A stretch of DNA of 64,000 bases from Alphaproteobacteria bacterium (GTDB taxonomy: Bacteria > Pseudomonadota > Alphaproteobacteria > ATCC43930 > CGMCC-115725), in assembly GCA_028871055.1 (NCBI GenBank), contig JAGWON010000014.1, positions 1 through 64,000 of the forward strand. Direction: 5' to 3'. Made by a program: the position numbers and the translations under genes. Numbering within the stretch: the first letter of the stretch is position 1; the number at the start of each line of letters is the position of its first letter. Below, one piece after another: positions 24,879-33,221 of the stretch. The notes under the pieces are model-generated. The model was not told the DNA's origin. It did no database searches and saw nothing but the letters and a program-made list of their open reading frames with translations.

Positions 24879-25799
24879 ATGGTGGCGGACTATCGGCTTC
24901 TGACCTATCGCGACGGCGGCAAGGATGTGGCGGGCGTCCTGGTCGGCGACCGGGTCTATCCGGCGGCGACGCTGCTCAAGGGCGCCGGCGTCGATGCGTC
25001 CTCGGTTCTGACGCTGCTCGGCACCTGGACCAAGACGCACCGGGCGCTCGCCAAGGCGGCCGGCAAGGTCAAGCCGGCGAACGGCAAGCCGCTCAAGCGG
25101 GTCAAGCTGCTCGCGCCGGTGCTCTATCCCCGCGGCCTGTTCTGCGCCGGCGCCAACTACTGGGACCACAAGGAGGAGATGGCGAGCGCCGAAGGCCGCA
25201 CCGTCGACCGCTCGCAGCGACCGGCCGAGCCGTGGTTCTTCCTCAAGACCGCGGCGCATTCGATCATCGGTCCGGATGCGCCGGTCCATCTGCCCGCGGT
25301 CGCGCACGAGGTCGACTGGGAGGCCGAGCTCGGCGTCGTCATCGGCAAAGGCAGCCGCGACATTCCCGTCGCGCGCGCGATGGACGCCGTCGCAGGCTAC
25401 ACCATCGTCAACGACCTGTCGGCGCGCGACCTGATGGTGCGCAAGGACTTCTTCGGCCCGATGACCTACGACTGGGTCGGCCAGAAATGCTTCACCGATG
25501 CGGCGCCCATGGGTCCGTGGATCACGCCCGCATCGTCCATCGCGGATGTCGGCAATCTCAGCGTCAAGCTCTGGGTCAACGGCGCGCTGAAGCAGAACTC
25601 CAACACCAAGCTGCTGATCCATAACGTTCCCGAACAGGTCGCCTATCTGAGCCGACACGTGACACTGATGCCCGGCGACGTGATTGCGACGGGCACGCCG
25701 GCGGGCGTCGGCATGCCGCGCGGCGAATTCCTCAAGCCGGGCGACGTGGTGGCGATCGAAATCGAGGGCTGCGGCACGCTCACCAATCCGATCGCGTGA
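24879..25799 (+). CDS. Fumarylacetoacetate hydrolase-family protein
   Basis: A 306-residue enzyme of the FAH superfamily, with members that hydrolyse, decarboxylate or isomerise 2-oxo or acylpyruvate intermediates of aromatic breakdown. The metal site is visible: the Glu pair in HEVDWEAELGVVIGKGSRDI and the Asp in GYTIVNDLSARDL. The loop GTPAGVGMPRGEFLKPGD and the C-terminus GCGTLTNPI are diagnostic. It follows the alpha/beta hydrolase gene closely and is convergent with the MTHFR-like gene, suggesting a two-gene catabolic unit. Confidence 0.88.
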   Translation: MVADYRLLTYRDGGKDVAGVLVGDRVYPAATLLKGAGVDASSVLTLLGTWTKTHRALAKAAGKVKPANGKPLKRVKLLAPVLYPRGLFCAGANYWDHKEEMASAEGRTVDRSQRPAEPWFFLKTAAHSIIGPDAPVHLPAVAHEVDWEAELGVVIGKGSRDIPVARAMDAVAGYTIVNDLSARDLMVRKDFFGPMTYDWVGQKCFTDAAPMGPWITPASSIADVGNLSVKLWVNGALKQNSNTKLLIHNVPEQVAYLSRHVTLMPGDVIATGTPAGVGMPRGEFLKPGDVVAIEIEGCGTLTNPIA

Positions 25800-25824
25800 G
25801 CCGCCGATGCGCGGAACGAAACGC

Positions 25825-26778
25825 TTAGAGCGCGCGCTTCTTCGCGGTGACGCCCGAGGCCGCGATCACCTCGGGAATGTCCGAGGGATTGAGCGGCGCC
25901 ATCACGTGCGCGCCGGAAATTCCCGGCACCTCGGCGAGCTGCCGCAGCAGCTCGATGCAGATGCGCTTGCCTTCGGCGCGCGCGTCCGCGGCCTTGGCGA
26001 TGCGTTCGACGACGGCGTCGGGAATGATCGTGCCGAAGAGCTTCTCCTTCATCCAGCGCGCCGAGCGCACCGACGGAATCGGCGCGAGGCCGATCAGGAT
26101 CCTGAGCCGCGGCGAAAGGCCGAGCTCGACCAGCCGCGCCGCATAGCGCCGGACCACGCCGATATCCATGCAGAACTGCGTCTGGATGAAATCGGCGCCG
26201 GCATCGGCCTTGCTCTTGAGACCCTTGGCGTCCCAGCGCGGCGGCGGATCGGTCGGCACATCGGCGGCGCCGATGAACAGGTCGAAGCCGCCCTTGATCT
26301 CGGTGCCGGGCAGCAGCTTGTGCTCGCGGCGCATCTTCTGCGCGGTCGCCAGCAGGCCGCGGCTGTCGAGGTCGAAGACCGCCTTGGCCTCCGGCTGGTC
26401 GCCAACCTTCGGATCGTCGCCGCTGAGGATGAGCACGTTCCTGACGCCGAGCGCCACCGCGCCAAGCAGGTCGCTTTGCAGGGCGATGCGGTTGCGGTCG
26501 CGGCAGGTCATTTGCAGGATCGGCTCGATCCCGTTCTGCACCAGGAAATGCGCTGCGGCGATGCTGGCAAGGTGCGACTTGGCGCCGGCGCCGTCGGTTA
26601 CGTTGACGGCGGCCGCGATCCCCTTGAGCGGCAGCGCGCGCGCAATGAAATCGTCCGGGTCGGCGGTGACCGGCGGCGTGACCTCGGCGGTGACGACGAA
26701 GCGATCTTCGTCGAAACGACGCCGCAGCGTGCTGGCCGCCTCGACCGGCGAGTTGTGGGATTCGTTGAGGGGAGCCAT
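25825..26778 (-). CDS. Methylenetetrahydrofolate reductase-like protein
   Basis: A 317-residue (beta/alpha)8 protein with the MTHFR signature: the strand VVTAEVTPP, AAVNVTDGAGAKSHLASIAA, LQMTCRDRNRIALQSDLLGA, and NVLILSGDDPKVGDQPEAK. The family reduces methylenetetrahydrofolate to methyltetrahydrofolate. It may serve C1 transfer from demethylation of aromatics in this catabolic neighbourhood, though a housekeeping role is equally possible. I start it at 26778; an in-frame ATG at 26832 would add 18 weakly conserved residues. It lies 66 bp behind the GMC oxidoreductase gene on the same strand. Confidence 0.8.
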   Translation of the reverse strand: MAPLNESHNSPVEAASTLRRRFDEDRFVVTAEVTPPVTADPDDFIARALPLKGIAAAVNVTDGAGAKSHLASIAAAHFLVQNGIEPILQMTCRDRNRIALQSDLLGAVALGVRNVLILSGDDPKVGDQPEAKAVFDLDSRGLLATAQKMRREHKLLPGTEIKGGFDLFIGAADVPTDPPPRWDAKGLKSKADAGADFIQTQFCMDIGVVRRYAARLVELGLSPRLRILIGLAPIPSVRSARWMKEKLFGTIIPDAVVERIAKAADARAEGKRICIELLRQLAEVPGISGAHVMAPLNPSDIPEVIAASGVTAKKRAL

Positions 26779-26844
26779 GCGGGATGTCCCGAGTATAGTC
26801 AGGACGCCGCCCGCCTCCACGGGAATTTTCACCGGTCGACGCCG

Positions 26845-28500
26845 CTATTGCGCGGTGACCGAAGCGCGGCGGTCCTCGCGGATCATGTCGGCCGCCTTCT
26901 CGGCGATCATGATGGTCGGCGAATTGGTGTTGCCCGACGTGATGACCGGCATGATCGACGCGTCGGCGACGCGCAATCCGCCGATGCCGCGCACGGCAAG
27001 CCGGGCGTCGACCACGGCGGCCGCGTCCGATCCCATCTTGCAGGTGCCGACCGGATGAAAGATCGTCGTGCCGATGTCGCCGGCGGCGCGCGCCAGCTCG
27101 TCGTCGCTCTGCACGCTCGCACCGGGGCGATACTCTTCGGGCGCGAACCGCGCCATCGCCTTGGCGGCGGCGATGCGGCGCGTCAGGCGGATGGCGTCGG
27201 CGGCCACGCGGCGGTCGGATTCGGCCGTCAGGTAGTTCGGCCGGATCGCCGGATGGGCCGCCGGATCGGCGCTTTTGATCCGCACCGAGCCGCGGCTTTC
27301 GGGCCGCAGATTGCACACCGACGCGGTGAACGCCGGAAACGGGTGGCACGGGTCGCCGAACTTGTCGAGGCTCAGCGGCTGCACGTGATATTCGAGATTC
27401 GGCGTCTCGCGCGCCGGATCGCTCTTGACGAAGCAGCCGAGCTGCGACGGCGCCATGGTGAGCGGGCCGCGCTTGAACAGGAAATATTCGAGCCCCATGC
27501 CGATGCGGCCGACGAGGCTGTTGGCGCGCTCGTTGAGCGTGCGCGTGTTCCGCACCTTGAAGACGGTGCGGATCTGAAGATGATCCTGGAGGTTCTCGCC
27601 GACGCCCGAAAGCTCGTGCGCGACGGCGATGCCGCGCTCCTGCAGCAGCGCGCCGGACCCGATGCCGGACAGCTGCAACAGCTGCGGCGAGCCGATCGCG
27701 CCCGAGGCCAGGATCACCTCGCCCCGCGCCTCGACATAGCGCGGCGCCCCATCCTTGACGAACTCGACGCCGACGGCGCGGCGGCCGGCAACGCGGATGC
27801 GGCTCGCCTGCGCGCCGGTGACGACCGCGAGGTTGGGCCGATTCATCGCCGGGCGGAGGAACGCCCGCGCCGTGTTCCAACGGACGCCGCGCCGCTGGTT
27901 GACGTGGAAATAGCCGCAGCCCTCGTTGTTGCCGCGGTTGAAGTCGTCGATCTTGGGAATGCCGATCTCGGCCGCCGCCGCGCGGAAGGCGTCGAGGATA
28001 TCCCAGGTCAGCCGCATCGGCTCGACACGCCACTCGCCGCCCTGGCCGTGAAACTCGTCGGCGCCGAGGACGTTGTCCTCCGAGCGCTTGAAATAGGGCA
28101 GCACGTCGTCCCACGACCAGCCCGGATTGCCGAGCTGACGCCAGCCATCGTAGTCGCGGGCCTGGCCGCGCATGTAGATCATGCCGTTGATCGACGAGCA
28201 GCCGCCGAGGACCCGGCCGCGCGGATAGTTGAGGGCGCGTCCGTTGAGGCCGGCCTCCGCTTCGGTCTTGAAGCACCAGTCGGTACGCGGATTGTTCTGG
28301 GTGTAGAGATAGCCGATCGGAATCCGGATCCAGATGTAGTTGTCCTTGCCGCCTGCCTCGAGCAGCAGCACCGAGATGTCCGGATCGGCCGACAGCCGAT
28401 TGGCCAGCACGCAGCCGGCACTGCCCGCGCCGACGACGACGTAATCGAAGCTGCCGAATTTTTCGGTCACGGCTGCGCCCAAGCCGGCATAGTGCCACAT
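26845..28500 (-). CDS. GMC-family FAD oxidoreductase (choline-dehydrogenase-like)
   Basis: A 551-residue flavoprotein. The FAD-binding motif is YVVVGAGSAGCVLANRLS near residues 20-37, GMC signature 1 is GGCSSINGMIYMRG, and the C-terminus carries FHPVGTCKMG with catalytic His and SGNTNSPTIMIAEKAADMI. The family oxidises alcohols such as choline, glucose or polyethylene glycol. The substrate cannot be told. A GTG at 28470 is an alternative start, because the family N-terminus usually begins just before the FAD motif. It is divergent from cspA and possibly co-transcribed with the MTHFR-like gene. Confidence 0.9.
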   Translation of the reverse strand: MWHYAGLGAAVTEKFGSFDYVVVGAGSAGCVLANRLSADPDISVLLLEAGGKDNYIWIRIPIGYLYTQNNPRTDWCFKTEAEAGLNGRALNYPRGRVLGGCSSINGMIYMRGQARDYDGWRQLGNPGWSWDDVLPYFKRSEDNVLGADEFHGQGGEWRVEPMRLTWDILDAFRAAAAEIGIPKIDDFNRGNNEGCGYFHVNQRRGVRWNTARAFLRPAMNRPNLAVVTGAQASRIRVAGRRAVGVEFVKDGAPRYVEARGEVILASGAIGSPQLLQLSGIGSGALLQERGIAVAHELSGVGENLQDHLQIRTVFKVRNTRTLNERANSLVGRIGMGLEYFLFKRGPLTMAPSQLGCFVKSDPARETPNLEYHVQPLSLDKFGDPCHPFPAFTASVCNLRPESRGSVRIKSADPAAHPAIRPNYLTAESDRRVAADAIRLTRRIAAAKAMARFAPEEYRPGASVQSDDELARAAGDIGTTIFHPVGTCKMGSDAAAVVDARLAVRGIGGLRVADASIMPVITSGNTNSPTIMIAEKAADMIREDRRASVTAQ

Positions 28501-28736
28501 CGCCGGGCCGAGCCCAACGGCGCGACCGGCGGTGACGCGCTCCGGGCGACGCGGCGGCCGGAACCCCGCTTATCGCCGCCGTTTTTCGCGATTGCAGCAA
28601 ATCCGCACAATCCCGGCTTGAAAATCGCCCCCCGATCCCCTAGCTTTCCGCCCATCGCTTCGCTGGGTTCCGGCCTGCGCTCGATCGCTCCACTGTGAGC
28701 CCGACCCTGCAATCCGTGCCTTTCGACAGCCGATCG

Positions 28737-28756
28737 GGTGCGCAATCGTGCGCACC
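28737..28756 (+). promoter_or_regulatory. Leader hairpin upstream of cspA
   Basis: GGTGCGCA-ATCG-TGCGCACC is a perfect 8-bp stem with a 4-nt loop, ending 22 nt before the cspA start and just upstream of its GGAG ribosome binding site (near 28770). It may be part of a temperature-responsive leader or a protein-binding palindrome. Confidence 0.45.
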
Positions 28757-28778
28757 GGCAACCGCCATGGAGACATGA

Positions 28779-28985
28779 ATGGCAATTGGCACGGTCAAGT
28801 GGTTCAACGCCCAGAAGGGTTACGGTTTCATCGCGCCGGAGAGCGGCGGCAAGGACGTCTTCGTCCATATCTCCGCCCTCGAGCGCGCCGGCATCGGTTC
28901 CCTGAACGAGGGCCAGAAGGTCAGCTTCGACCTCGAGCAGAGCCAGCAGGGCCGCACCTCGGCTACGAACCTGAAGCTCGTCTAA
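28779..28985 (+). CDS. cspA: Cold-shock protein, CspA family
   Basis: A 68-residue OB-fold nucleic-acid chaperone. The RNP1-like motif KGYGFIAPE and RNP2-like DVFVHISAL are intact, and VKWFNAQ at the N-terminus is typical. It binds single-stranded RNA and DNA and melts mRNA structure. A hairpin lies just upstream and a strong intrinsic terminator follows, so it is a single-gene transcript with a leader. A long spacer (28501-28778) separates it from the divergent GMC gene. Confidence 0.95.
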   Translation: MAIGTVKWFNAQKGYGFIAPESGGKDVFVHISALERAGIGSLNEGQKVSFDLEQSQQGRTSATNLKLV

Positions 28986-29009
28986 CGACGAACCGGGATT
29001 TTGATCGAG

Positions 29010-29043
29010 CGCCGCGGCGGCAACGCCGCGGCGTTTTCTTTTT
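29010..29043 (+). terminator. Rho-independent terminator of cspA
   Basis: CGCCGCGGCG-GCAA-CGCCGCGGCG forms a 10-bp GC stem with a GNRA-type loop followed by TTTTCTTTTT. It lies 25 bp after the cspA stop and also faces the end of the convergent amidohydrolase gene. Confidence 0.9.
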
Positions 29044-29055
29044 GTCTCGATCGAC

Positions 29056-29898
29056 CTAGAGCCCGAGAATGCGCTCGGCGTTCCGGTGAAAGATCTTCTC
29101 CATCACCGCGTCGGCATAACCGAGCTCGCGCCATTCCTGGAACAGCCGCGCGTAGGGCATGCTCGGATAGTCGCTGCCGAACATAATCTTGTCCTGGAGT
29201 CGCGCGCGGATGTCGGTCTTGAGCTGGGCCGGAAAGTACTTCGGCGCCCAGCCCGACATCTCCCAGAACACGTTGCCCTTGTGCAGCGCCACCGCCGTCA
29301 TCTCGTCGACCCAGGGCCAACCCGGATGCGCAGCGATGACGGTGAGATCGGGAAAATCGGCGGCAAGCTCGTCGAGGCACGAGGGATGCGCGTGTCGGAT
29401 CTTGGCGCCCATGCCGCCCGGCATGCCGGCGCCCATGCCAGTGGTGCCGACATCGATCATCACCGGCACCTTAAGCGCGTTGATCGCCTCCCATAGCGGA
29501 TAAAAGGTCCGATCATTCACGGCAAAATGTCCCATGATCGGATGGAAGTGGAAGCCCAGCATCTTGAGGTCGCGGATCGCGTGCTGCGCCTCGACGATCG
29601 CAGCCTTGCCCTTGAGCGGATCGACCGCCGCCCAGGCGTGGATGATGCGATCCTTGTGGCGCTGCTGCATGCCGTGGACGTAATCGTTGGAGCACGGCGG
29701 CGTCTTGGCCGTGGTCTCGAGATCGAGCGCGACCAGCACCGCCTCAACGCCGGCAGCGCCGAAGTCCTGCACCACCTCGTCCTCCTGCTTCCACGTCCAC
29801 TGCCGCTTCCAGTATTTGGCCAGCGCGTCGACATAGGGGCCCTGGCATTTGATCCAGGGCTCGGTGTTCGGATAGCAGTGCAGGTCGATGATGCGCAT
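29056..29898 (-). CDS. Amidohydrolase-2 family protein
   Basis: A 280-residue metal-dependent (beta/alpha)8 hydrolase or decarboxylase. The DxH-type start is MRIIDLHCYPN, a metal-binding HFHPIMGHF region follows, VIAAHPGWPWVDEM gives the later His, and MFGSDYPSMPYARL the final catalytic Asp. Such proteins, relatives of ACMSD and gamma-resorcylate decarboxylase, act on aromatic acids or lactones. It is the third gene of the SDR-ligase-amidohydrolase operon (7-nt gap), so it may act on the product of the aryl-AMP ligase route. The substrate is unknown. Confidence 0.85.
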   Translation of the reverse strand: MRIIDLHCYPNTEPWIKCQGPYVDALAKYWKRQWTWKQEDEVVQDFGAAGVEAVLVALDLETTAKTPPCSNDYVHGMQQRHKDRIIHAWAAVDPLKGKAAIVEAQHAIRDLKMLGFHFHPIMGHFAVNDRTFYPLWEAINALKVPVMIDVGTTGMGAGMPGGMGAKIRHAHPSCLDELAADFPDLTVIAAHPGWPWVDEMTAVALHKGNVFWEMSGWAPKYFPAQLKTDIRARLQDKIMFGSDYPSMPYARLFQEWRELGYADAVMEKIFHRNAERILGL

Positions 29899-29905
29899 GG
29901 GTTCC

Positions 29906-31549
29906 TCAGCGCGCGGTGGCCAATTGCTTCGAGACGATCTCGAGCAGCGTCTTCTTCGATACCTTGCCGAAGGTCGAGAGCGGGAACTCGCTCAGGATCG
30001 CGAGCCGCTCCGGCAGCTTGAATCGGGCGATCTCCTTGGCAGCGAGAAAACTGACCAGCTCGTCGAGCGTCAGGCTCTTGCCCCGATGCGGAATGACGCA
30101 GGCGCACATGCGCTCGCCGAGAGCGGGGTCCGGAACGGCGATGCAGGCAACGTTCTGCACCGCCGGATGCTGCAGGATCAGGTTCTCGATCTCCTCGGCG
30201 CTGATCTTCTCGCCGCCGCGGTTGATCAGGTCCTTCTTGCGGCCCTCGACCATGTAGGCACCCGACGGATGCTGGCGCATCAGATCGCCGGAGCGGTAGA
30301 AGCCGTCCGAAGTGAACGCCTTCTTGTTGTGTTCCGCAGCGCCGTAATAGCCGCGCAACGTATAGGGACCGCGCGCGCACAACTCGCCCACCGCGCCGAA
30401 CGGCACTTCGTTGTCGTCATCGCCCAAGAGCCGCACCTCGTCATCGGGCGAGATCGGCCGTCCGACTGTCGCAAGCCGCACGTCCTCGGGATCGTCGCGG
30501 CGAACGAAGAACAGCATGCCTTCGGACATGCCGAAGTTCTCCTGCACGAAGGCGGTCGGTATGAGCTCGCGGGTTTTGAGCCGCACCTCGGGCTGGAGGC
30601 GCTGGCCGCCGCTCTGGACAAAGCGCACCGAGGACGTGTCGTGGCGGCTCACCTCGGGGCTGTTGATGAGCCGGACGAGCAGCGCCGGCACGACCTTGAG
30701 GTGTGTGACGCGATGCTTCGCCACCAGCGGAAAAACATCCTCGGGCTTGGTTGTCGGGCTCAGGACCACCATGCCGCCGTTGAAGAAGAAGCCCTGGATG
30801 CCGGGACAAGCCAGCGGCAGGTTGTGGGCGATCGGCAGCGCCAGCAGCAGCACGGACTCCGTGCCGATTTCGCACACCTGCGCCGCGGTCCGCGAGTTGT
30901 AGGCGTAGTCGTTGTGCGTGCGCGGAATCAGCTTGGGAATGCCGGTGGTGCCGCCCGACAGCTGGAAAATGCAAGGATCGGTCGGATCGAGCTTGATCCC
31001 ACCGAGGCGGCTCTTCGGCAGCGTCGCCGGCGTCTCGATCAGCTCGGTCAGCGAGACCTCGCCCGATCCCGGCCGGCCGAGCACGAGCCGCAGCTTGAGG
31101 CACGGGTTTTCGTCGGCGATGCGCTTGATCACCGGGCCGAAGGCAAAATCGCCGTGCCGCTCGGGATAGACGCACGTCGTCGCCTGGGCGATCTGGACAA
31201 ACTGGCTGATCTCGCTGTAGCGGTGCGTCACCAGCGCGGCGATCGGAATGCAGCCGAGCTTCTGCAGCGCGAAATAAAGCAGCACGAACTCGGCCACGTT
31301 GGGCAGCGTCGGCACGATGCGGTCGAGCGGTTTCAACCCGAGCGCGAGCAGGTTGAGCGCGAGATTGTCGGTGATGCGGTCGATGTCGGCGTAGGTGTAG
31401 CGCCGCGCATCGTCGATCAGCGCCACGCGATCCGCGAACCGCGTCCACACCTCGGCGAATTCATCGCGCAAGCTGCGATCGCGCCAATACCCTTTGGCGC
31501 GATAGCGCGCGGCGAACTCGGGCGGAAACGGAACGACGCCGGGCAGCAT
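29906..31549 (-). CDS. Aryl-acid AMP ligase (EntE/DhbE-like)
   Basis: A 547-residue adenylate-forming enzyme. The ATP loop is FQLSGGTTGIPKLIPRTHND, the hinge region shows YMVEGRKKDLINRGGEKISA, and the catalytic Lys is in STFGKVSKKTL near the C-terminus. The N-terminus (PGVVPFPPEFAARYRAKGYW) is that of 2,3-dihydroxybenzoate/salicylate-AMP ligases. No isochorismate synthase, EntB or NRPS is near, so a catabolic role (activation of an aromatic acid to AMP or CoA ester) is more likely than siderophore synthesis. Its ATG overlaps the SDR stop, so the two are coupled. Confidence 0.88.
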   Translation of the reverse strand: MLPGVVPFPPEFAARYRAKGYWRDRSLRDEFAEVWTRFADRVALIDDARRYTYADIDRITDNLALNLLALGLKPLDRIVPTLPNVAEFVLLYFALQKLGCIPIAALVTHRYSEISQFVQIAQATTCVYPERHGDFAFGPVIKRIADENPCLKLRLVLGRPGSGEVSLTELIETPATLPKSRLGGIKLDPTDPCIFQLSGGTTGIPKLIPRTHNDYAYNSRTAAQVCEIGTESVLLLALPIAHNLPLACPGIQGFFFNGGMVVLSPTTKPEDVFPLVAKHRVTHLKVVPALLVRLINSPEVSRHDTSSVRFVQSGGQRLQPEVRLKTRELIPTAFVQENFGMSEGMLFFVRRDDPEDVRLATVGRPISPDDEVRLLGDDDNEVPFGAVGELCARGPYTLRGYYGAAEHNKKAFTSDGFYRSGDLMRQHPSGAYMVEGRKKDLINRGGEKISAEEIENLILQHPAVQNVACIAVPDPALGERMCACVIPHRGKSLTLDELVSFLAAKEIARFKLPERLAILSEFPLSTFGKVSKKTLLEIVSKQLATAR

Positions 31550-32313
31550 CAGGTCGAGCTCGAAAATCCGCCGTCGATGACGACGATCTCGCCGGTGACG
31601 AAGCGATTGCCCTCGATCAGCGACAGCATGGTCTCGGCGACATCCTCGGCCGTCACCACGCGCTTCAGCGGCGTGAGCTTGGCGCGCCGGCCCATCAGGT
31701 CGTCGTATTTGTCCTTGAGCATCCGCTTCATCCAGTCACCTTCCATCCAGCCCGGCGCCACGGCGTTGACGCGGATCTCGGGGCCGAGATTGAAAGCGAG
31801 CGTTTTGGTCAGGTTGACCACCGCAGCCTTGCTCGCGGCATAGGGCAAGGGCTGCGGGCCGGGGCGCAGTCCGACGATGCTCGCGGTGTTGACGATGACG
31901 GGATGCGGCGCCTTGCGCAGCAGCGGCAGCGCCGCGCGTGTGACCGAGAAGATGCCGCGCACGTTGACGGCGAAGACCCGGTCCCATTCCTCGACCGTCA
32001 TCGCGTCGAAGTCCTTCGGCCTGACCTCGGTCGTGGTGCCGGCGTTGTTGATCAGCGCGTCGAGCCGGTCGAACTTCGTCGCGACTTCGTTCAGCATTGC
32101 GCGCACGCCGGCATCGTCGGCGACATCGCACTGGCAGAGCAGCGTCCGCGCGCCGAGCTTCTGTGCCTGCGCCGCGACCTCGCGCGCCGGGCCCGCGCTG
32201 CGGCTGTAATTGATCGCCACGTCATAGCCCGCCCGCGCCAGCGCGAGCGCCGCCGCGGCGCCGATGCCGCTCGCCGCGCCCGTCACCAATGCCATCTTGC
32301 GCTGGCCCGTCAT
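31549..32313 (-). CDS. Short-chain dehydrogenase/reductase
   Basis: A 254-residue classical SDR. The cofactor motif is VTGAASGIGAAAALALA, the structural motif NNAG is present, the catalytic Tyr-Lys appears as YAASKAAVVNLTKTLA, and the C-terminus VTGEIVVIDGGF is standard. Asn-Tyr after the second strand (AINYSRSAGPA) suggests NADP(H), but that is inference. It is the first gene of a three-gene operon and is divergent from the TetR gene, with a shared operator 40 nt upstream of its start. Confidence 0.9.
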   Translation of the reverse strand: MTGQRKMALVTGAASGIGAAAALALARAGYDVAINYSRSAGPAREVAAQAQKLGARTLLCQCDVADDAGVRAMLNEVATKFDRLDALINNAGTTTEVRPKDFDAMTVEEWDRVFAVNVRGIFSVTRAALPLLRKAPHPVIVNTASIVGLRPGPQPLPYAASKAAVVNLTKTLAFNLGPEIRVNAVAPGWMEGDWMKRMLKDKYDDLMGRRAKLTPLKRVVTAEDVAETMLSLIEGNRFVTGEIVVIDGGFSSST

Positions 32314-32352
32314 CCGGGTTCCCCTTGCGCCGGTCGCCCCGCCGGCTTATTT

Positions 32353-32394
32353 TGAACGTGTTCACTTTTGGACCGCTGACGCGCCGGTTGTCAA
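32353..32394. promoter_or_regulatory. TetR operator and promoter in the SDR-tetR divergent region
   Basis: The palindrome TGAACGTGTTCA (32353-32364) lies 39 nt upstream of the SDR start. On the minus strand TTGACA (plus 32389-32394) precedes it, with a plausible -10 (CAAAAG) adjacent to the operator. The same core GAACGYGTTC recurs at 33129 and 39443. Confidence 0.65.
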
Positions 32395-32464
32395 GTGCGG
32401 GGCGCTGATCGAGACGAGGGAGTGGCCTGGATTGCCCGAACCGACACCGCGCAGCGCCGGCCGC

Positions 32465-33088
32465 ATGGCGGAAGGCGGATTGCGCGAACGCAGCAAGGCA
32501 CGGAAGCTCGAGAATATCCGCCGCGCGGCGCGCGAGCTCTTCGTCGAAAAGGGCTACGATGCTACGACGACGCGGGCCATCGCCAAGCGCGCCGGCGTCG
32601 GACTCGGCACGTTGTTCACCTATGCCGCCGACAAGCGCGACCTCCTCTTCGTGATCTTCAACGACGAGCTGATTGAGGTCGCCTCCGGGGCATTCGCCAA
32701 GGAGCACGACGCTCCGTCCCTCGCCGACCGGCTGGTCGCGGTGTTCCACGACTTCTACGCCTATTTTGCGCGCCAGCCGAACCTCGCGCGCTTCCTGCTG
32801 CGCGAGCTGACGTTCTACACCCACGGACCCGAGGCGCGTCGCTTCCAGGCGCATCGCGACCAAATCGTCGCCGGCGTCGCCGTGCTGGTGAAGCGCGGCC
32901 GGACCGACGGCATCGTCGCCGCGGTCGATGACGATACGCTGGTCGCGCGCGCGATTTTCGACATCTACAGCGCCGAGGTTCGCCGCTGGCTCGCCGACGA
33001 GAGCCGCGCGCCGAACTTGGCGCAAGGTCTGGCGACGCTACAGCGCATGCTGCAGGTGCTCGTCGACGGTCTACAGCCGCGCCGCTGA
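32465..33088 (+). CDS. TetR-family regulator
   Basis: A 207-residue regulator. The N-terminal DNA-binding domain reads ENIRRAARELFVEKGYDATT, then TRAIAKRAGVGLGTLFTYA, then DKRDLLFVIF, the canonical TetR helix-turn-helix. The C-terminal ligand domain is helical. It is divergent from the SDR-ligase-amidohydrolase operon and sits beside the binding-protein gene. Identical-core palindromes precede three units here, so it is probably a local repressor released by an aromatic acid, CoA ester or similar. I start it at 32465; a longer frame upstream is not TetR-like. Confidence 0.9.
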   Translation: MAEGGLRERSKARKLENIRRAARELFVEKGYDATTTRAIAKRAGVGLGTLFTYAADKRDLLFVIFNDELIEVASGAFAKEHDAPSLADRLVAVFHDFYAYFARQPNLARFLLRELTFYTHGPEARRFQAHRDQIVAGVAVLVKRGRTDGIVAAVDDDTLVARAIFDIYSAEVRRWLADESRAPNLAQGLATLQRMLQVLVDGLQPRR

Positions 33089-33099
33089 TCGGCGCCAAC

Positions 33100-33139
33100 T
33101 TGACAAAGCCCGGACCGGGTCCAATAGTGAACGCGTTCT
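33100..33139 (+). promoter_or_regulatory. Promoter with overlapping TetR operator, binding-protein gene
   Basis: TTGACA (33100-33105), a 17-nt spacer and AATAGT (33123-33128) form a good promoter. The palindrome TGAACGCGTTCT (33128-33139) begins at its -10 box. This geometry fits repression by the neighbouring TetR protein. The start codon is 82 nt downstream. Confidence 0.65.
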
Positions 33140-33221
33140 AAAAATGCCTGCTGGCGCGCGGTCCATCGCCTGGGCCGCCCGAACAAAACGACGGCGGGCG
33201 CTCGATCTCCGGGGAGGACCA

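Noticed and set aside
28560-28583. GGAAC-N15-CGTT upstream of cspA
   Set aside because: The spacer is 15 nt, shorter than the 16-17 nt of EcfG promoters, and it lies 195 nt from the start.
25643-28698. Very long open frames on both strands across the MTHFR-like and GMC genes (about 985 and 1004 codons)
   Set aside because: They are Arg/Ala/Pro-rich shadows of the real genes, caused by high third-position GC, and show no domain motif.
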